Assembly: GCF_019649055.1 (NCBI RefSeq)
Contig: NW_026570292.1
Span: forward strand, 656,741 to 720,740
DNA: 64,000 nt
Origin: Paramacrobiotus metropolitanus
Taxonomy: Eukaryota > Tardigrada > Eutardigrada > Parachela > Macrobiotidae
Direction: 5' to 3'
Shown here: piece by piece, positions 21,084-31,969 of the stretch
How positions within the stretch are numbered: the first letter of the stretch is position 1
How the letters are laid out: each line of letters begins with the position of its first letter
Notes under the pieces: generated by a model
Seen by the model: only the letters and a program-made list of their open reading frames with translations
Told to the model about the DNA's origin: nothing
The model's database searches: none
Translations under genes and position numbers: made by a program

Positions 21084-23995
21084 ATGGCCGACATTGAAGA
21101 TATGGTCAAGCTAGGACCGGAACTCACCGGTGAAGAGAAGAAAATGCTCCTGAAATTACTGTTTAAATACCGCGAGATTTTTCCAACGAAGCAGTCACCA
21201 ATGGGACGTGCAAATTGTGCGAAGTGTTACATCGACACCGGTAATAACGAACCAACATCAAGGCACCTGAGACGATTTTCTCAGTGGGAACGTGAGGCAA
21301 TTGATAAGCAAATAGATGAATGGATACACCTAGGAATAATATCACCTTGCCAATCCCAGTATGCAGCTAATTTAGTTCCAATACAACAAAAAGATAAAAT
21401 TCGTATATGTGTGGACTATCGGGACCTCAACAAAATTACTGTCAAAGATAAATACCCGATTCCAAGGATCGATGACTGCTTAGAATCGCTTAGAGGTAGT
21501 AAATATTTTACTAGTCTAGATCTAGTTCAAGGATACCTGCAAATTCCGATTGAAGAATCATCCAAGGTGAAAACAGCTTTCCTTACTTCGACAAACCAAT
21601 ACCAATTCGAGGTGATGCCTTTTGGCCTTACCAATGCCCCGCGACATTCCAGCGCATGATGAATAAAATTTTTACCGGATTAATTGGCCAATACATCGTT
21701 ATTTACCTGGATGATATAAACATCCATAGCCGGACATTTCAGGAACACCTTGAGCATTTAGAAACAGTTTTACAAAGATTAACGGCAGCAGGACTAAAAC
21801 TTAAACCATCAAAGTGCAACTTTGGACACCGTGAAGTAGAATTTTTGGGACATCTTGTCAATCCAGACGGCATATTACCCAATCCCAAAAGAGTAGAAGC
21901 CATACAAAACTACCAAGCCCCGACAACCAGGAAACAACTTCGAGGATTTATCGGGATGGTCGGATATAGCAAGTTTATCCCGAACCTCGCTACAATATCG
22001 GCACCCTTACATCAACTGACCTGCAAAGACACACCTTTCCAGTGGACAGAAACACAGCAGAAAGCTTTTGAAACATTGAAGCGAGCATTAACAACGAAAC
22101 CCATTCTGGCACATTTCGACCGGAATTTACGGCACATAGTGGAGACGGACGCCAGTGGTGTTGGACTCGGTGCTGTTCTACACCAAGTCGAAAACGACGG
22201 AAGGAAAACGGTCATCACCTACGCGAGTAAAGCTTTATCAAAATCCGAACGGAACTACAGCGCCACGGAACAGGAATTATTAGCAGTAGTGTGGGCACTC
22301 GACAAGTTTCGCCCATATATAGGCGATCCAAATAGAACTTTTGAAGTTATAACGGACCACAATGCTCTGCGAGGACTTATAAACGCAAAGAATCTTACAG
22401 GACGTCACGCACGTTGGATTTTAAGGTTACGGCAGTATAATTTTAATATCGGATACAGAGCCGGAAAAGAGAACGTTGTCGCCGATTGCCTGTCAAGATA
22501 TCCTTTCGACAATTCCAACACGCCTAAAAATCTGAAATTTGCCAACCCGTTATTTCACATAACGACTTCCAACCTAAAACAAGAGCAACAGACAGACAAC
22601 TTCTGCAGACGAATTTCCAGTATCCTTAAAGGCCCGACGCACACCGAAGCCTATAAATACCGGCGTACACGATTCACGTTGATAGCTGACTTACTGTATC
22701 GCATAGCATACCGGAACGATAAAATAGTTACCCTGTTAGTCATCCCCAGATCAATGCAGAAAGAAGTTTTACATAATGCTCACGACGCAAATGGACATTT
22801 TGGAACTGAAAAGATGTACCACCAACTTCACGACAAATACTACTGGCCCGGCATGACGGACTCCATATCTGCATATATTAAACAATGTATTCCCTGTAAT
22901 GTTAAAAAGCCTCCACCAGGCAAACCCTCTGGTTTGATGCAACCATTTCCCGTGGAAGGACCTTGGCACACCATCGGAATAGACTACCAAGGCCCGTATA
23001 CAACATCCTCAAAGGGGAACCAATACGTTATAGTTGCAATCGACCACCTGTCCAAGTGGATAGAAACAAAAGCCGTAAGAAATGCCACAGCAGAGAACGC
23101 CGCTAAATTTATAATGGAGCAAATCATCCTACGTCATGGGGTACCTAAATACATCGTATCCGATCGAGGGAGACATTTTTGCAATGATCTTTTGTCACAG
23201 TTGACGAAGCTTCTAAACTGCAAACAACGGTTTACGACTTCATATCATCCACAAAGTAATGGAATGACAGAGCGAGCAAACAAGACTATTGCTGAATGTC
23301 TGTCGAAATACTGCGACGACCACAACAAATGGGATAACTACTTGCCCTTCGTAACACACTGCATTAATACAACCGTCAACGCCACTACAAAATACTCTCC
23401 ATACGAACTCCTACATGGACGCCAAGCAACATCTGCCCTCGACACAGCATTAAACCAACCGGAAGCCATTCACGACCTTGACCATTACGTGAAAGAAACT
23501 ACGGAGTATATAAAAGATGCACAGGAACTAGCCAAACTACGATGTATCGATGGAAACGAAAGAAATCAAGTACCGTATAACGAGAGGAGAGTAGCTGCGC
23601 AGTACGAACCAAATGACCTTGTGTACCGCTGGAACGTACCTCGGCTTGTTAACAAAGATGGCAAAATTATCCCAGCCGACACTCGGCTTACCACCAAACT
23701 GCTTAAACATTGGCACGGACCGTATCGCGTAATCCGACAGTTGAACAACGTTAACTACGAAATTGAGAACATAAACGGAAAACGCAAGAAGGACGTTGTC
23801 CACGTTTCCCAACTGAAACCGTGGTACGACAAGTTAGATGAAGAGGAGAATATCCAATTCGCTAAAACGACTCCAAAAGAACAACATACAACAGAGAACA
23901 GAGACATTGGAAGCAACACCAAAACACCACACAGGGACAACAATGAGCCAAGATACAATTTACGTGAAAGAAAAACAAGACCAGTTTATAAATAA
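21084..23995 (+). pseudogene. pol: Gypsy RT, RNase H and integrase
   Basis: Two open frames, 21084-21659 and 21656-23995, separated by a one-base break at a C-run near 21640. RT: RICVDYRDLNKIT, VMPFGLTNAP and VIYLDDI (catalytic YLDD). RNase H: ETDASGVGLGAVL, ATEQELLAVVW, ITDHNAL. Integrase: H-H-C-C zinc module around HDANGHFGTEKMY and CIPCN (22780-22900), then the DDE core GIDYQG, VSDRGRHF and ERANKT. The C-terminus has HVSQLKPWYD and YNLRERKT but no recognised chromodomain. Apart from the single break the domains are complete and conserved. Confidence 0.92.
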
Positions 23996-24025
23996 TTTTC
24001 AATTATTTTTTCTTTAGAAGAGGAG

Positions 24026-24423
24026 TGTAACATGATTTATCATGTGTACATGCACAACGTATGTACTGGTCGTTGGCATAACAGTAACAGTGAGTTGTTA
24101 CACAACTCACTGGCCAACAGAGTTGTTACACAATGCATAAGTGCCGGTTGGCGTTCGAGCCACAGTGCGTTGCTGTATAACGCACTGGCCAACAAAGGCA
24201 TATTACGCAACACGGAAGTGCATCCGTTTGAATGTCATAACTTCTATTCACTATACGCCAATAACGTTGTGTAACTGGACGTTGTCTTGTCCATCTGTTC
24301 TCATATATAAGTCCTATGTTTTCAATACTAAAAATCGTTGATAGTTTTAGTCAGTCTTAGATCAATAAAGACTTATACCATCTAGCCAGCTTTGAGTTAC
24401 AGTTAGTAAGAACCTACGTTACA
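24026..24423 (+). repeat. Gypsy 3' LTR
   Basis: 398 bp, by eye identical to the 5' LTR, with the same hairpins, TATA box and AATAAA. It follows the purine tract at 24016-24025 and is followed by the GGCC target-site duplication. Confidence 0.95.
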
Positions 24424-24660
24424 GGCCGTTACATTTTTGCACCAATTGCCTTTGAAACGATGGGACCATGGAGACCCTCTATCGCAAAAGTATTAGGCAA
24501 AAGACTGCAGCTACATACCGGGGAGTCTCGCTCACACGAATTTCTGCGACAACGATTGTCGCTTGAAATTCAAAGAGGGAACGCGATATCTGTATTCGGG
24601 GCCGTTGGTGAAGCGGATAAATTTACCTGTTGTAACTCTTTCTTGTATTAGTGTAATCTA
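24424..24660 (+). mobile_element. 5'-truncated LINE, right part
   Basis: Continues the LINE cut at 18011. Across the insertion point the frame reads ...SYLVG / GRY...FAPIAFETMGPWRP when one GGCC is removed, matching SFLSGRYEF..GFETFG of the LINE at 52 kb. It runs on to KRLQLHTGESRS, EFLRQRLSLEIQRGNA and FGAVGEAD, and stops at TAG near 24649. It is the 3' end of a REL-type LINE, about 450 bp in total. Confidence 0.85.
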
Positions 24661-24779
24661 TTATGTTTCGATACATTGCGCGATTTGACCAATAAAAAAT
24701 ATACCTGGAAAGACAGATTTAATAGGAGGTAACTTGTAGGTGACTTGTGTAGGGTCCCGGTAGCAAGCACGTACTTAAA

Positions 24780-24905
24780 CGACACGTACCGGTTTTCATT
24801 CGTCCGTATTGGTCATCTGGTCCATCCACCGCACGCACGACACTGCTTTGCAACAATCGCAAATTTTTGCGGGTGCATTTAGACAGATTCGTAATATTAT
24901 TTCAG
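24780..24905 (-). pseudogene. Relic of a type-1 LRR C-cap
   Basis: Minus strand reads LNAPAKICDCC, VRWMDQMTNTDE, stop, KPVRVV. This aligns with NDPAKICGCC..RWVHEVASMTDERKPVV of the family. No other exons remain. The left edge of the 6-kb segmental duplication (about 24835) falls inside it. Confidence 0.7.
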
Positions 24906-25167
24906 TTCTCAGTTAATGCTTGTCGGCGTGGAAACGTACAGCATTATCCGCAGCTGGCCCAATTTTGGTGATCTTGCAAATTTTCCTTTATGTTTGGAAC
25001 AGTGCCTGTAGATTGCGACTTTAAGGACCACCGGACAATAACAATAAGCAAAGAAATTGTTTTCAATAAGACGGGAAATACCTGGGCCGCACGCCATCCC
25101 GTGTGCTGTATTTGGCTTGCATAGACTATTCAGATGCAGCGAACCGCAAAACATTGACTGTGCAGCG

Positions 25168-25175
25168 TATATAAA
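25168..25175 (+). promoter_or_regulatory. Candidate TATA box of 7TM gene copy 1
   Basis: TATATAAA in a stretch strongly conserved between the two duplicated loci (about 25050-25400 and 31335-31680), 563 bp before the receptor ATG at 25731. A 97-codon frame (25057-25350) overlaps it in both copies; I consider that frame accidental. Confidence 0.4.
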
Positions 25176-25730
25176 ACTGCTCACCTTAAATACCGCACCG
25201 GAACGTCCTGTGTCTCTCGCAAACAGTTCTTCGTGGTATGCTCTGACGTATAACTACCACGGGACTGCTCATTATCCCCGGCCTTTTCTGAGAGATGCCA
25301 ATCAGTCGGTTTCCTTCTATTCAAACAGTGCCGTCAACCGTCGCCTGTGATTCTTTCAGTTGCCGAGTTTATTGTTGTGCTCAATGAAGGCGAAAAGGAG
25401 GATGTCCTTGAGAAGGCGTTTATTTATATTGACTACCGAGGTGGCTCTTTTTGGTACATACCCAGTTTACTTCACGAATCTGCTCGTAAGCATCCAGAGC
25501 AGTGAAGTTAGCAAGATGAACTGATGCTCAAGAATTACTTCCTATTTTTTCATTTATATACAGTATGTACAATTTTTTTAAACACTTCTGCAGGACGGGA
25601 TTGACAGCAGCAGTGCGGAGTGTGATGCTGAATGGCTAGAAATGATTCCATGATCATCCATAATTCCATGATCATTTGTCGAATGCTGTGCATCGTAAAG
25701 TGATCGCAAGCCTGAACACACAATTCACGA

Positions 25731-27131
25731 ATGCCGAATACGACCAATTACAACACAACCACGCGGGACATCGTTATCTGGATAACCTTTAGCAGTGTTG
25801 TGGACCTGATCAGCAGCTTCATGATTCTTCTCCTGATGGCCGTCCTCATTCGCCGCCGGCTGCACAAATTCGGCTCTGGATGGCTTATTCTGCACTATTT
25901 GTGCTTGAATCTCTTTCTCTGTTGGGTACAGTTTCCACTGGACGCTGTGCCCTTTCTCCGGCATGCTCTCCATAAACCGGTGCACCTGAACTGTGCTCTG
26001 GTGTACTTTGTCAACTTTGTCGTATACGACGCGCTCAGTTGGTCGTTTGTTGGGCTGAGCGTCAACCGGCTGTTCAGTGTTGTGTATTTCGATCGCTACC
26101 GTGAATTATCGAGCCCGAAGATAGTTTTGCCCAGATTGCGACAGCGTGGGTTATTGCGATCGTTCTAAGCGTGCACCGGTACATCGATCCAAAGGTAATT
26201 AATTTCTAAGAAAACAAGAAAGAAAATCAGTCTTACCCATAATCTGGGTTTTTTAATTGTCTGCATGTACAGTAGTCAACGATTCAGTGTTGTGATGGTT
26301 CATTCTGTTCCGAAAGGTCACCATCCCACTGATGCTGAACGGCGCATGTTACAAAAAAGAAGAAGATACCTGGGCTTCCCGCGGGATTTCTTTCATCTCG
26401 GTAGCGCTACCGCTAAGCATCATCGGGTCAACGTATGTGTACATCTTCGTCAGCTGGAAGAGGCATATTCGTCGACGATTTAACGGTGAGATTATTCGCA
26501 TCCGGAAACGCATGGAGAAGCGCTTGCTGGCAACCAGAATCCTCTTCTGCTGTTTTGCCTGGTACTGTGTATGCTTCGTGCCCTTGTCCTTGTTCGGAGC
26601 CGGTTTCTTCCAACCGGAAAACCCCTTTGACCTGACAATATTTATCGTGTCCAAAGGAATACTGTGGTTCGCCTACGTTACGGATTGTGTAAGTACCGTA
26701 TATAATTTTCCTACTAATAAGCAAAATGTGATATTTGTTTCTGAGTGATGGTCACTTTAATAATTTGTAAAGAGGCAATATCAAATTTCAAAACGATTAA
26801 GGGAAGTGACCAGATACATAGCACTAACTCGTGTGTAATCCAAAAAAGTGTTTCGACGCGGAAGCGAATGTTCCCGTGCATTTACACGAATTTAGTGCCG
26901 TGCACCGAGTCACCTCGCTTAAGACTTTTCCAAAAAGAAGTTACAAAATACATACTACAGCGTACATCATTGCAGGCATTCTTCTATATTTTGAATCTGG
27001 AGTATCGGCGAGATGCGATTGAGATACTGAAATGTGTTTGCGCCAAGTATCGATCAAAAAGTTGTCTTGGCGTTCTGAACTTGAAACGATCCGATGTACA
27101 TCCGGTAGATCCCTGGAGTGCGGCAAAATAA
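25731..27131 (+). CDS. Rhodopsin-like 7TM receptor, copy 1 (one frame break)
   Basis: Exons 25731-26194, 26317-26688 and 26976-27131, with GT-AG introns and matching phase, encode about 330 residues. The N-terminus has glycosylation sites (MPNTTNYNTT) before TM1 (LISSFMILLLMAVLI). TM3 ends with the DRY box (VVYFDRYREL). The third loop is basic (RRRFNGEIIRIRKRMEKR). TM6 is CCFAWYCVCFVPLS, and exon 3 starts in TM7 (AFFYILNLEYRRDA, with the NPxxY motif replaced), followed by a short basic tail. The T-run in exon 1 near 26126 is one base shorter than in copy 2, breaking the frame after SPKIV. It is otherwise intact, so a sequencing error is possible. The ligand is unknown; fast-evolving peptide or chemosensory receptors look like this. 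Confidence 0.75.
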
Positions 27132-27451
27132 CCAAAGAACATTAAAAATATAGATATGTGCGTTGCTACATTGTTATAGGGATTCTCGTTTGTTAATTTA
27201 ATAATGCGATGTTGCAATACTTTCCAATGGTATCGGTGGTTTGACTGATTTCGGTGTTTGTGCAGAGTAATATTATAACTGCAGATTCAATACGTTCTGA
27301 GTTAGTTGGGTCACGGGTGCATAGTTTCGTAATGATAACAGATGACACTGTGTTGAAGTGTGTTCTACCGTATTCCTCAAACATTTCGCAGCGTTAACTG
27401 TATCATCCGTGTCGTTTAGAAATTAGCTCAGATCAAGGCATGACCTTGACA

Positions 27452-29599
27452 TTACCAATGCAAGAGAAACATAGCAGCCAAAAATACGATCAGCGTTAGT
27501 CCAGTACGGTGATCGGTCACTGCAGCGCCACCGGGACCCTCTGGCTTTGTCGTATCATCCTTATCCCAGGGTTTGGTTGGCGCCGGTGTGGAGCGACGCG
27601 TGGTACGGGGCGGGGTACGGGACGGGATACGGGTCGTGGTACGGGTCGTAGTACGGGTCGTGGTACTCGGCGTGGCTGTGGTAGTTATGCAGTCCTGCGC
27701 AGCCGGATTGCTGCAGCATGCATACTGCTCTAGCGGTGGCAGGTCTTCCCCAGTCCACTCCACGTACCAGGACGCTGTCGTGCCCGTCGTCCCACACGAA
27801 AACATCATTAGTTCCGGTCGCTGCGCCCCCGTTAGGTTGGTCAGCTCATGCGCCCAACTCACGAAATCCTTGGCAGCACAACAAGCGCAGGTTCTGCTGG
27901 TAGGGCAGAAAGCGTTGCCATCTAGTATAATAAACGAGTCATTGGTTATGGGTACGGTGTCGAGAATCGGACGGGATAAGAAATCTAATGAGTTCCCACT
28001 AAGATCCAAATCGCGCAACTGGGTGAACTGGTAAGGTTTGCTTAAGGTTAGTGTGCTCAACTTAGGAACCTTCTGCAATTCCAGCCCGAGTTGCTGAAAC
28101 CAAACAAAAATAAGAATTACCAGATGTGCGTGTACTGCAGTATTTGTCCCTTGCAAAGTACAAACAGTACAGTAATCGTATACTGCATTTAGAGACCGAA
28201 AACAGTACTAAAGTTTTGTATGGCTACGTACGGTTTTGCTTACGGCTCCTACGGGTACGGTACGGTTACGGCAAAAATAACCGGATTGACCGTACGGTAT
28301 ACCGTATACGGCAGTACCGTATACGGCACGCCCATTGTAAAATCGTGTTTTTGGCATACGGTTACGGTACGGCAATTGTTTGCCGTAGTGTTTTCGTATA
28401 CGGTTACGTACGGCAGACCGTACAGTATGCCGTATACGGCAGTACAGTACTACTGTTTTCGGTCTCTAACTGCATTTCACAATGTTTATTACATGGAATA
28501 ATATTAGGAAGGTTAAATGTTGGAGGTCCTACACGTGTACTATTTAAAATTATCAGTGTACATAAATAGTATACATCAGTGCTTACATCAAGGTACATGT
28601 ACAGTAAGCCTACGCAAGCGTACTGATATGCGCACATTCATTTCGGTAGATTCGATAACAGTTATTATTATTAATTATTACTGACGTATGATATATAGCA
28701 ACTACTGACGGCAGCTGAGACCACTTACTGTCAACGAGTTCGCAATCGGAGCAAATACTCTCCAATCCAGCGTGGTAATTTGATTTCGCGTTAGCTGAAG
28801 CGTATCCAGAAGTCCAGGCCCTGATTGTGGTAAACTGGATAGACCTTCAAAAGCAGCCACATTGATCTGGCTGATATCGTTGTCGTTCAGATCAAGCATG
28901 CGCAGCTGTACAAATCCGTCAAGGAAGTTGGCGCTGAGTGTACCAATACGACAGTACTTCAAATGTAAAGCAGTGAGCCGGTCTTTGACGTTGACTAAGA
29001 AGACCTCGAAGGGTACACGCACTCCGTTAGTTCCTTGAAAGTGGAACAAAGATACGGTTCTCAAAGCGTTTAAATCTGCCGGTAACGGTGGAGCGTCGTT
29101 GTGGATGGTATTCGTTTTTTTGCCAGTGAAATGGGCGTCCACCTTTCCCACCATGATGGTCGTCACATCCGTGGGAAATAAGGTGACATCGAAGTTGCCG
29201 GGAATAGTATAATTGTCACTGCGAATGCACGCCACGGTGGTTCCATTGGTTGTTCGTGTGCAGTCGCTGTGAGGCAGTGGCACGGAAACCGGATCCTCTG
29301 CACCGGAATGAAAGTTACAATAAGAAAATCGCAAAATTAGAATGATTTATGAATTTTCTCGCATTTGACTCGATACAATAATCTGTTTAGCGGTTTCTGT
29401 ATTCTGCCGGCTTGGAAATGCTGTGAACGGCCATTACAGATATGGTGTTAACAGCATGTAATATTCCTCAGTTGTATGATTCCGCATTTTTAAAATTGTC
29501 TAAAGCAAATGAATCTTTTTTACCTGCTTTCATTCCTGCGGACCAAGCGTTCAAGACCGCACAGCAAAAAGCTGCGCTGAAAAAGCGCCGTGATAACAT
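27452..29599 (-). CDS. Type-2 LRR surface protein with Thr/Arg-rich stalk (gene C)
   Basis: Three exons with consensus GT-AG sites and matching phases: 29524-29599 (25-residue signal peptide MLSRRFFSAAFCCAVLNAWS...), 28729-29297 and 27452-28093; 428 residues. Exon 2 carries a two-Cys N-cap (PLPHSDCTRTTNGTTVACIR) and LRRs (LRMLDLNDNDISQI, LLDTLQLTRNQITTL). Exon 3 has LRDLDLSGNSLDFL, a Cys-rich C-cap (FCPTSRTCACCAAKDFVSW, FSCGTTG, YACCSNPAAQDC), then a TTR-repeat stalk and a hydrophobic C-terminus (LTLIVFLAAMFLLHW) without charged residues after it, as in GPI-anchor signals. Extracellular, probably a binding or recognition protein. All three exons are open. Intron 2 holds a 279-bp hAT-like MITE. 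Confidence 0.8.
28190..28468. mobile_element. hAT-like MITE, 279 bp, in intron 2 of gene C
   Basis: Perfect 18-bp terminal inverted repeats TAGAGACCGAAAACAGTA, flanked by the 8-bp direct repeat ACTGCATT (28182-28189 and 28469-28476). The 8-bp duplication and TAGAG end are typical of hAT elements. The interior is dominated by TACGG/CCGTA words. The duplicated gene D has an uninterrupted ATTGCATT at 38950-38957, i.e. an empty site. Confidence 0.92.
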
Positions 29600-30386
29600 T
29601 TTAGTAATAGAAAGTCTACTGTGGAATTCTAGATGAATTTAAATCAGCCAAGACGGCAGTGCTTAAATAACTTTTGATGGACATTGACAGTGGTTGTTGC
29701 TGCAACATTGCTGTAGAATAGTGTGCGTAACATTGGTCAGACGTTAGCTAATTAGTATTTGTTAGCCTTATCGCTTGGTGCTGATAATGCAGTGGCATTG
29801 TTGTGTTCATAGAACGCCACAGTAAGTTTGCCATAGTCATTATACGTATAAGCATACTAGTCTTGTATTCTATACAGTGACTGTCTGACTGATAAGAAGT
29901 TTAACCGAAGAATCGAAGAGATTCATACTCATCGTCTGATATCTGTACTCTGCAGGCAGACGGAAGTATACGACACTACCGGTATGTACATGTACAATAA
30001 TTATACCATAATGGTGACCAGAAAACAAATTACATATAATTGTTATAAGAAAAACGAAGCAAAGTTCATGCATAACTGCAGCAGCAAAGTCCATGCATAA
30101 CAATCTATGCCTCTCTGCTGGACACTTTTTTTCTGGATGGTTGCTGACTTGTTAGTGTAATATTTTATGTATGTACCGAATCCCATACCATAATCAACCG
30201 GTAAAAAATTGAGATGCGATAAAAAACTACCCTAGGCGAACAGACGCACTATGCAGCCAAGCTACTGCAAACACAACCGAGGCCAGTCACTGCATCAAGG
30301 AAATTTGATATCCTACAAAAACATGGTTGCGTTGATCACTATAGTCACACTATACTGGATTGCTTGGGAGCTTGCGTTCCCTGCCT
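29600..30386. other. 5' flank of gene C and intergenic DNA
   Basis: Contains the type-2 upstream block at about 29764-29840 (GCTGATAATGCAGTGGCATT ... AACGCCAC ... AAGTTTGCCATAG), shared with genes D, E and F. No coding sequence was recognised. Confidence 0.5.
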
Positions 30387-31098
30387 TCAGATATTCAGTA
30401 AGAAGAGCGTAATCAGAACTATGATGGTGCTACCGCCAATGCAACCGCGCCAGGTAACGGAGGCATTCACTCCCCATTCTGATCGTCGGGTTGTTGTCGT
30501 GCAACCTAGGTCGCCTTCGTTGACGCAGCATCCGGAGTAAGCATCAAGAGCGGGCAGCGGTCTGGAGGGATAATTGACAGCCCAAAAAGCCGGCGACTCG
30601 CCGCATCCAAACCGGCCACAAGTGAACGACACAACTGGCTTGCGTTCACCCGTCATACTGGCCACTTCGTGAACCCACCGCATAAACGCCGCTGCTGCAC
30701 AGCAACCGCAAATCTTGGCAGGATCGTTCGGACAGAACGCGTTATAGTCCAGCTTAATGCTACTCATCATCGACACATTCAACGTTGTCCGTAAAATACG
30801 AGGCCATGGAAAATTCAGCGCATTCCCACTCAGATCAAGTGTTTCCAGTGCTTGGAATCTGTATGTCATACCCATGCATATTATGGATGTCATGCCGGTT
30901 ATGTTGTGTGATCCCACAATGGTGCTGGGTCCAACTACTTTTTGATCGTTTAACCGGAGTGTCTAAACATTGTGCTAACGCTTTTTAATACAGTTTACTT
31001 GTCATACTTGAAAGAAAAAAGTTCTCTTAAGAAAATGCAGCTGGGTGAGGCAGTTTACTCATACTTGTACTCTGTACCTACCCGTAACGTTTGCGCAA
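30387..31098 (-). pseudogene. Type-1 LRR gene cut by duplication breakpoint (copy G)
   Basis: Exon 3 (30387-30962) is fully open: TLRLNDQKV..., FQALETLDLSGNALNFPWP, FCPNDPAKICGCCAAA, FMRWVHEVASMTGERKP, SYSGCC-type C-cap and hydrophobic end STIIVLITLFLLNI. Intron 2 is present, but only the last few codons of exon 2 remain (to about 31087). There the sequence jumps to the LRR relic that begins copy 2 of the segmental duplication. Signal peptide and LRR exon are absent, so it is a partial gene copy. Confidence 0.85.
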
Positions 31099-31450
31099 GC
31101 ACGACACTGCTTTGCAACACTCGCAAATCTTTGAAGGTTCATCCAGACCAATTCGCAATATTAATCCAGTTTTTAGTTAATGCTTGCCAGCGTGGAAACG
31201 TACAGCATTTTCCGCAGCTGGCGCAAAGCACTTTCTACCCAACTTTGGTGATCCTGCAAATTTGCCTTTGAGTCTGGACAATACCTGTGGACTGCGACTT
31301 TAAGGACGGACCACTGGACAATAACAATAAGTAAAGAAATTGTTTTCAATAAGACGGGAAATACCTGGGCCGCACGCCATCCCGTGTGCTGTATTTGGCT
31401 TGCAGAGACTGTTCAGATGCAGCGAACCGCAAAACATTGACTGTGCAGCG

Positions 31451-31458
31451 TATATAAA
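31451..31458 (+). promoter_or_regulatory. Candidate TATA box of 7TM gene copy 2
   Basis: TATATAAA at the position equivalent to 25168, 519 bp before ATG 31970. Confidence 0.4.
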
Positions 31459-31969
31459 ATCGCTCACCTTAAATACCGCACCGGAACGTCCTGTGTCTCT
31501 CGTAAACAGCTCTTCGTGGTATGCTCTGACGTATAACTACCACGGGACTGCTCATTATCCCCTGCCTTTTCTGAGAGATGCCAATCAGTCGGTTTCCTTC
31601 TATTCAAACAGTGCCGTCAACCGTCGCCTGTGATTCTTTCAGTTGCCGAGTTTATTATTGTGCTCAATGACGGCGAAAAGGAGGATGTTCCTGAGAAGCG
31701 TTTATTTATACTGGCTACCGAGGAGACTCTTTTTGGGTACATACCCAGCCTACTTAGCGAATCTGCTCGAAAACGTCCAGGATAGCGAAGTTAGCAAGAC
31801 GAACTGATGCCCAGGAATTGTTTCCTAGTTTTTCAGTTTTTCAGACTGAAAGCAGCAGTGTATTGTATGATGCTGAATGGCTGGGAATAATTCCCTAATC
31901 GTCCATTCATACACTTGTCGAATGCTGTGCATCGTAAATTGATCGCAAGCCTAAAGACCGTACTCACGA

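Larger units (their letters stand above)
18012..24423 (+). mobile_element. Gypsy (Metaviridae-type) LTR retrotransposon, 6.4 kb
   Basis: Complete structure: LTR 18012-18409, gag, a protease/RT/RNase H/integrase region, a purine tract (AGAAGAGGAG) and LTR 24026-24423. Each LTR is 398 bp, starts TGTAAC and ends GTTACA, and the two look identical, implying recent insertion. It is flanked by GGCC direct repeats (18008-18011 and 24424-24427). There is no envelope frame. The protease and RT coding regions carry single-base frame breaks near 20420, 20607 and 21640 and further frame changes between 20880 and 21080. As it stands the copy cannot encode a continuous pol, unless these are assembly errors. 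Confidence 0.95.
24835..31098. repeat. Segmental tandem duplication, copy 1
   Basis: Starts at GCACGACACTGC inside the LRR relic and ends inside exon 2 of a type-1 LRR gene (CGTTTGCGCA at about 31087-31097), where GCACGACACTGC (31099) begins copy 2. Order in the unit: LRR relic, 7TM receptor (+), type-2 LRR gene (-), type-1 LRR gene (-). About 6.26 kb. Confidence 0.85.

Noticed and set aside
25057-25350. 97-codon open frame conserved in both segmental copies (also 31340-31633)
   Set aside because: It overlaps the candidate TATA box and promoter of the 7TM gene and has no domain or signal. The flanking non-coding DNA is equally conserved, so recent duplication explains it.
27573-28034. Open frames on the plus strand rich in Val/Arg and Gly/Arg repeats (also 38326 and 58533)
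   Set aside because: They are antisense shadows of the Thr/Arg stalk and C-cap exons of the type-2 LRR genes.
28190-28470. Array-like TACGG repeats considered as CRISPR or telomeric repeat
   Set aside because: No regular repeat-spacer spacing; the region is bounded by transposon inverted ends and an 8-bp duplication.
28220-28501. Tyr/Gly-rich frame
   Set aside because: Lies inside the TACGG-rich interior of the 279-bp MITE; it is a low-complexity translation.
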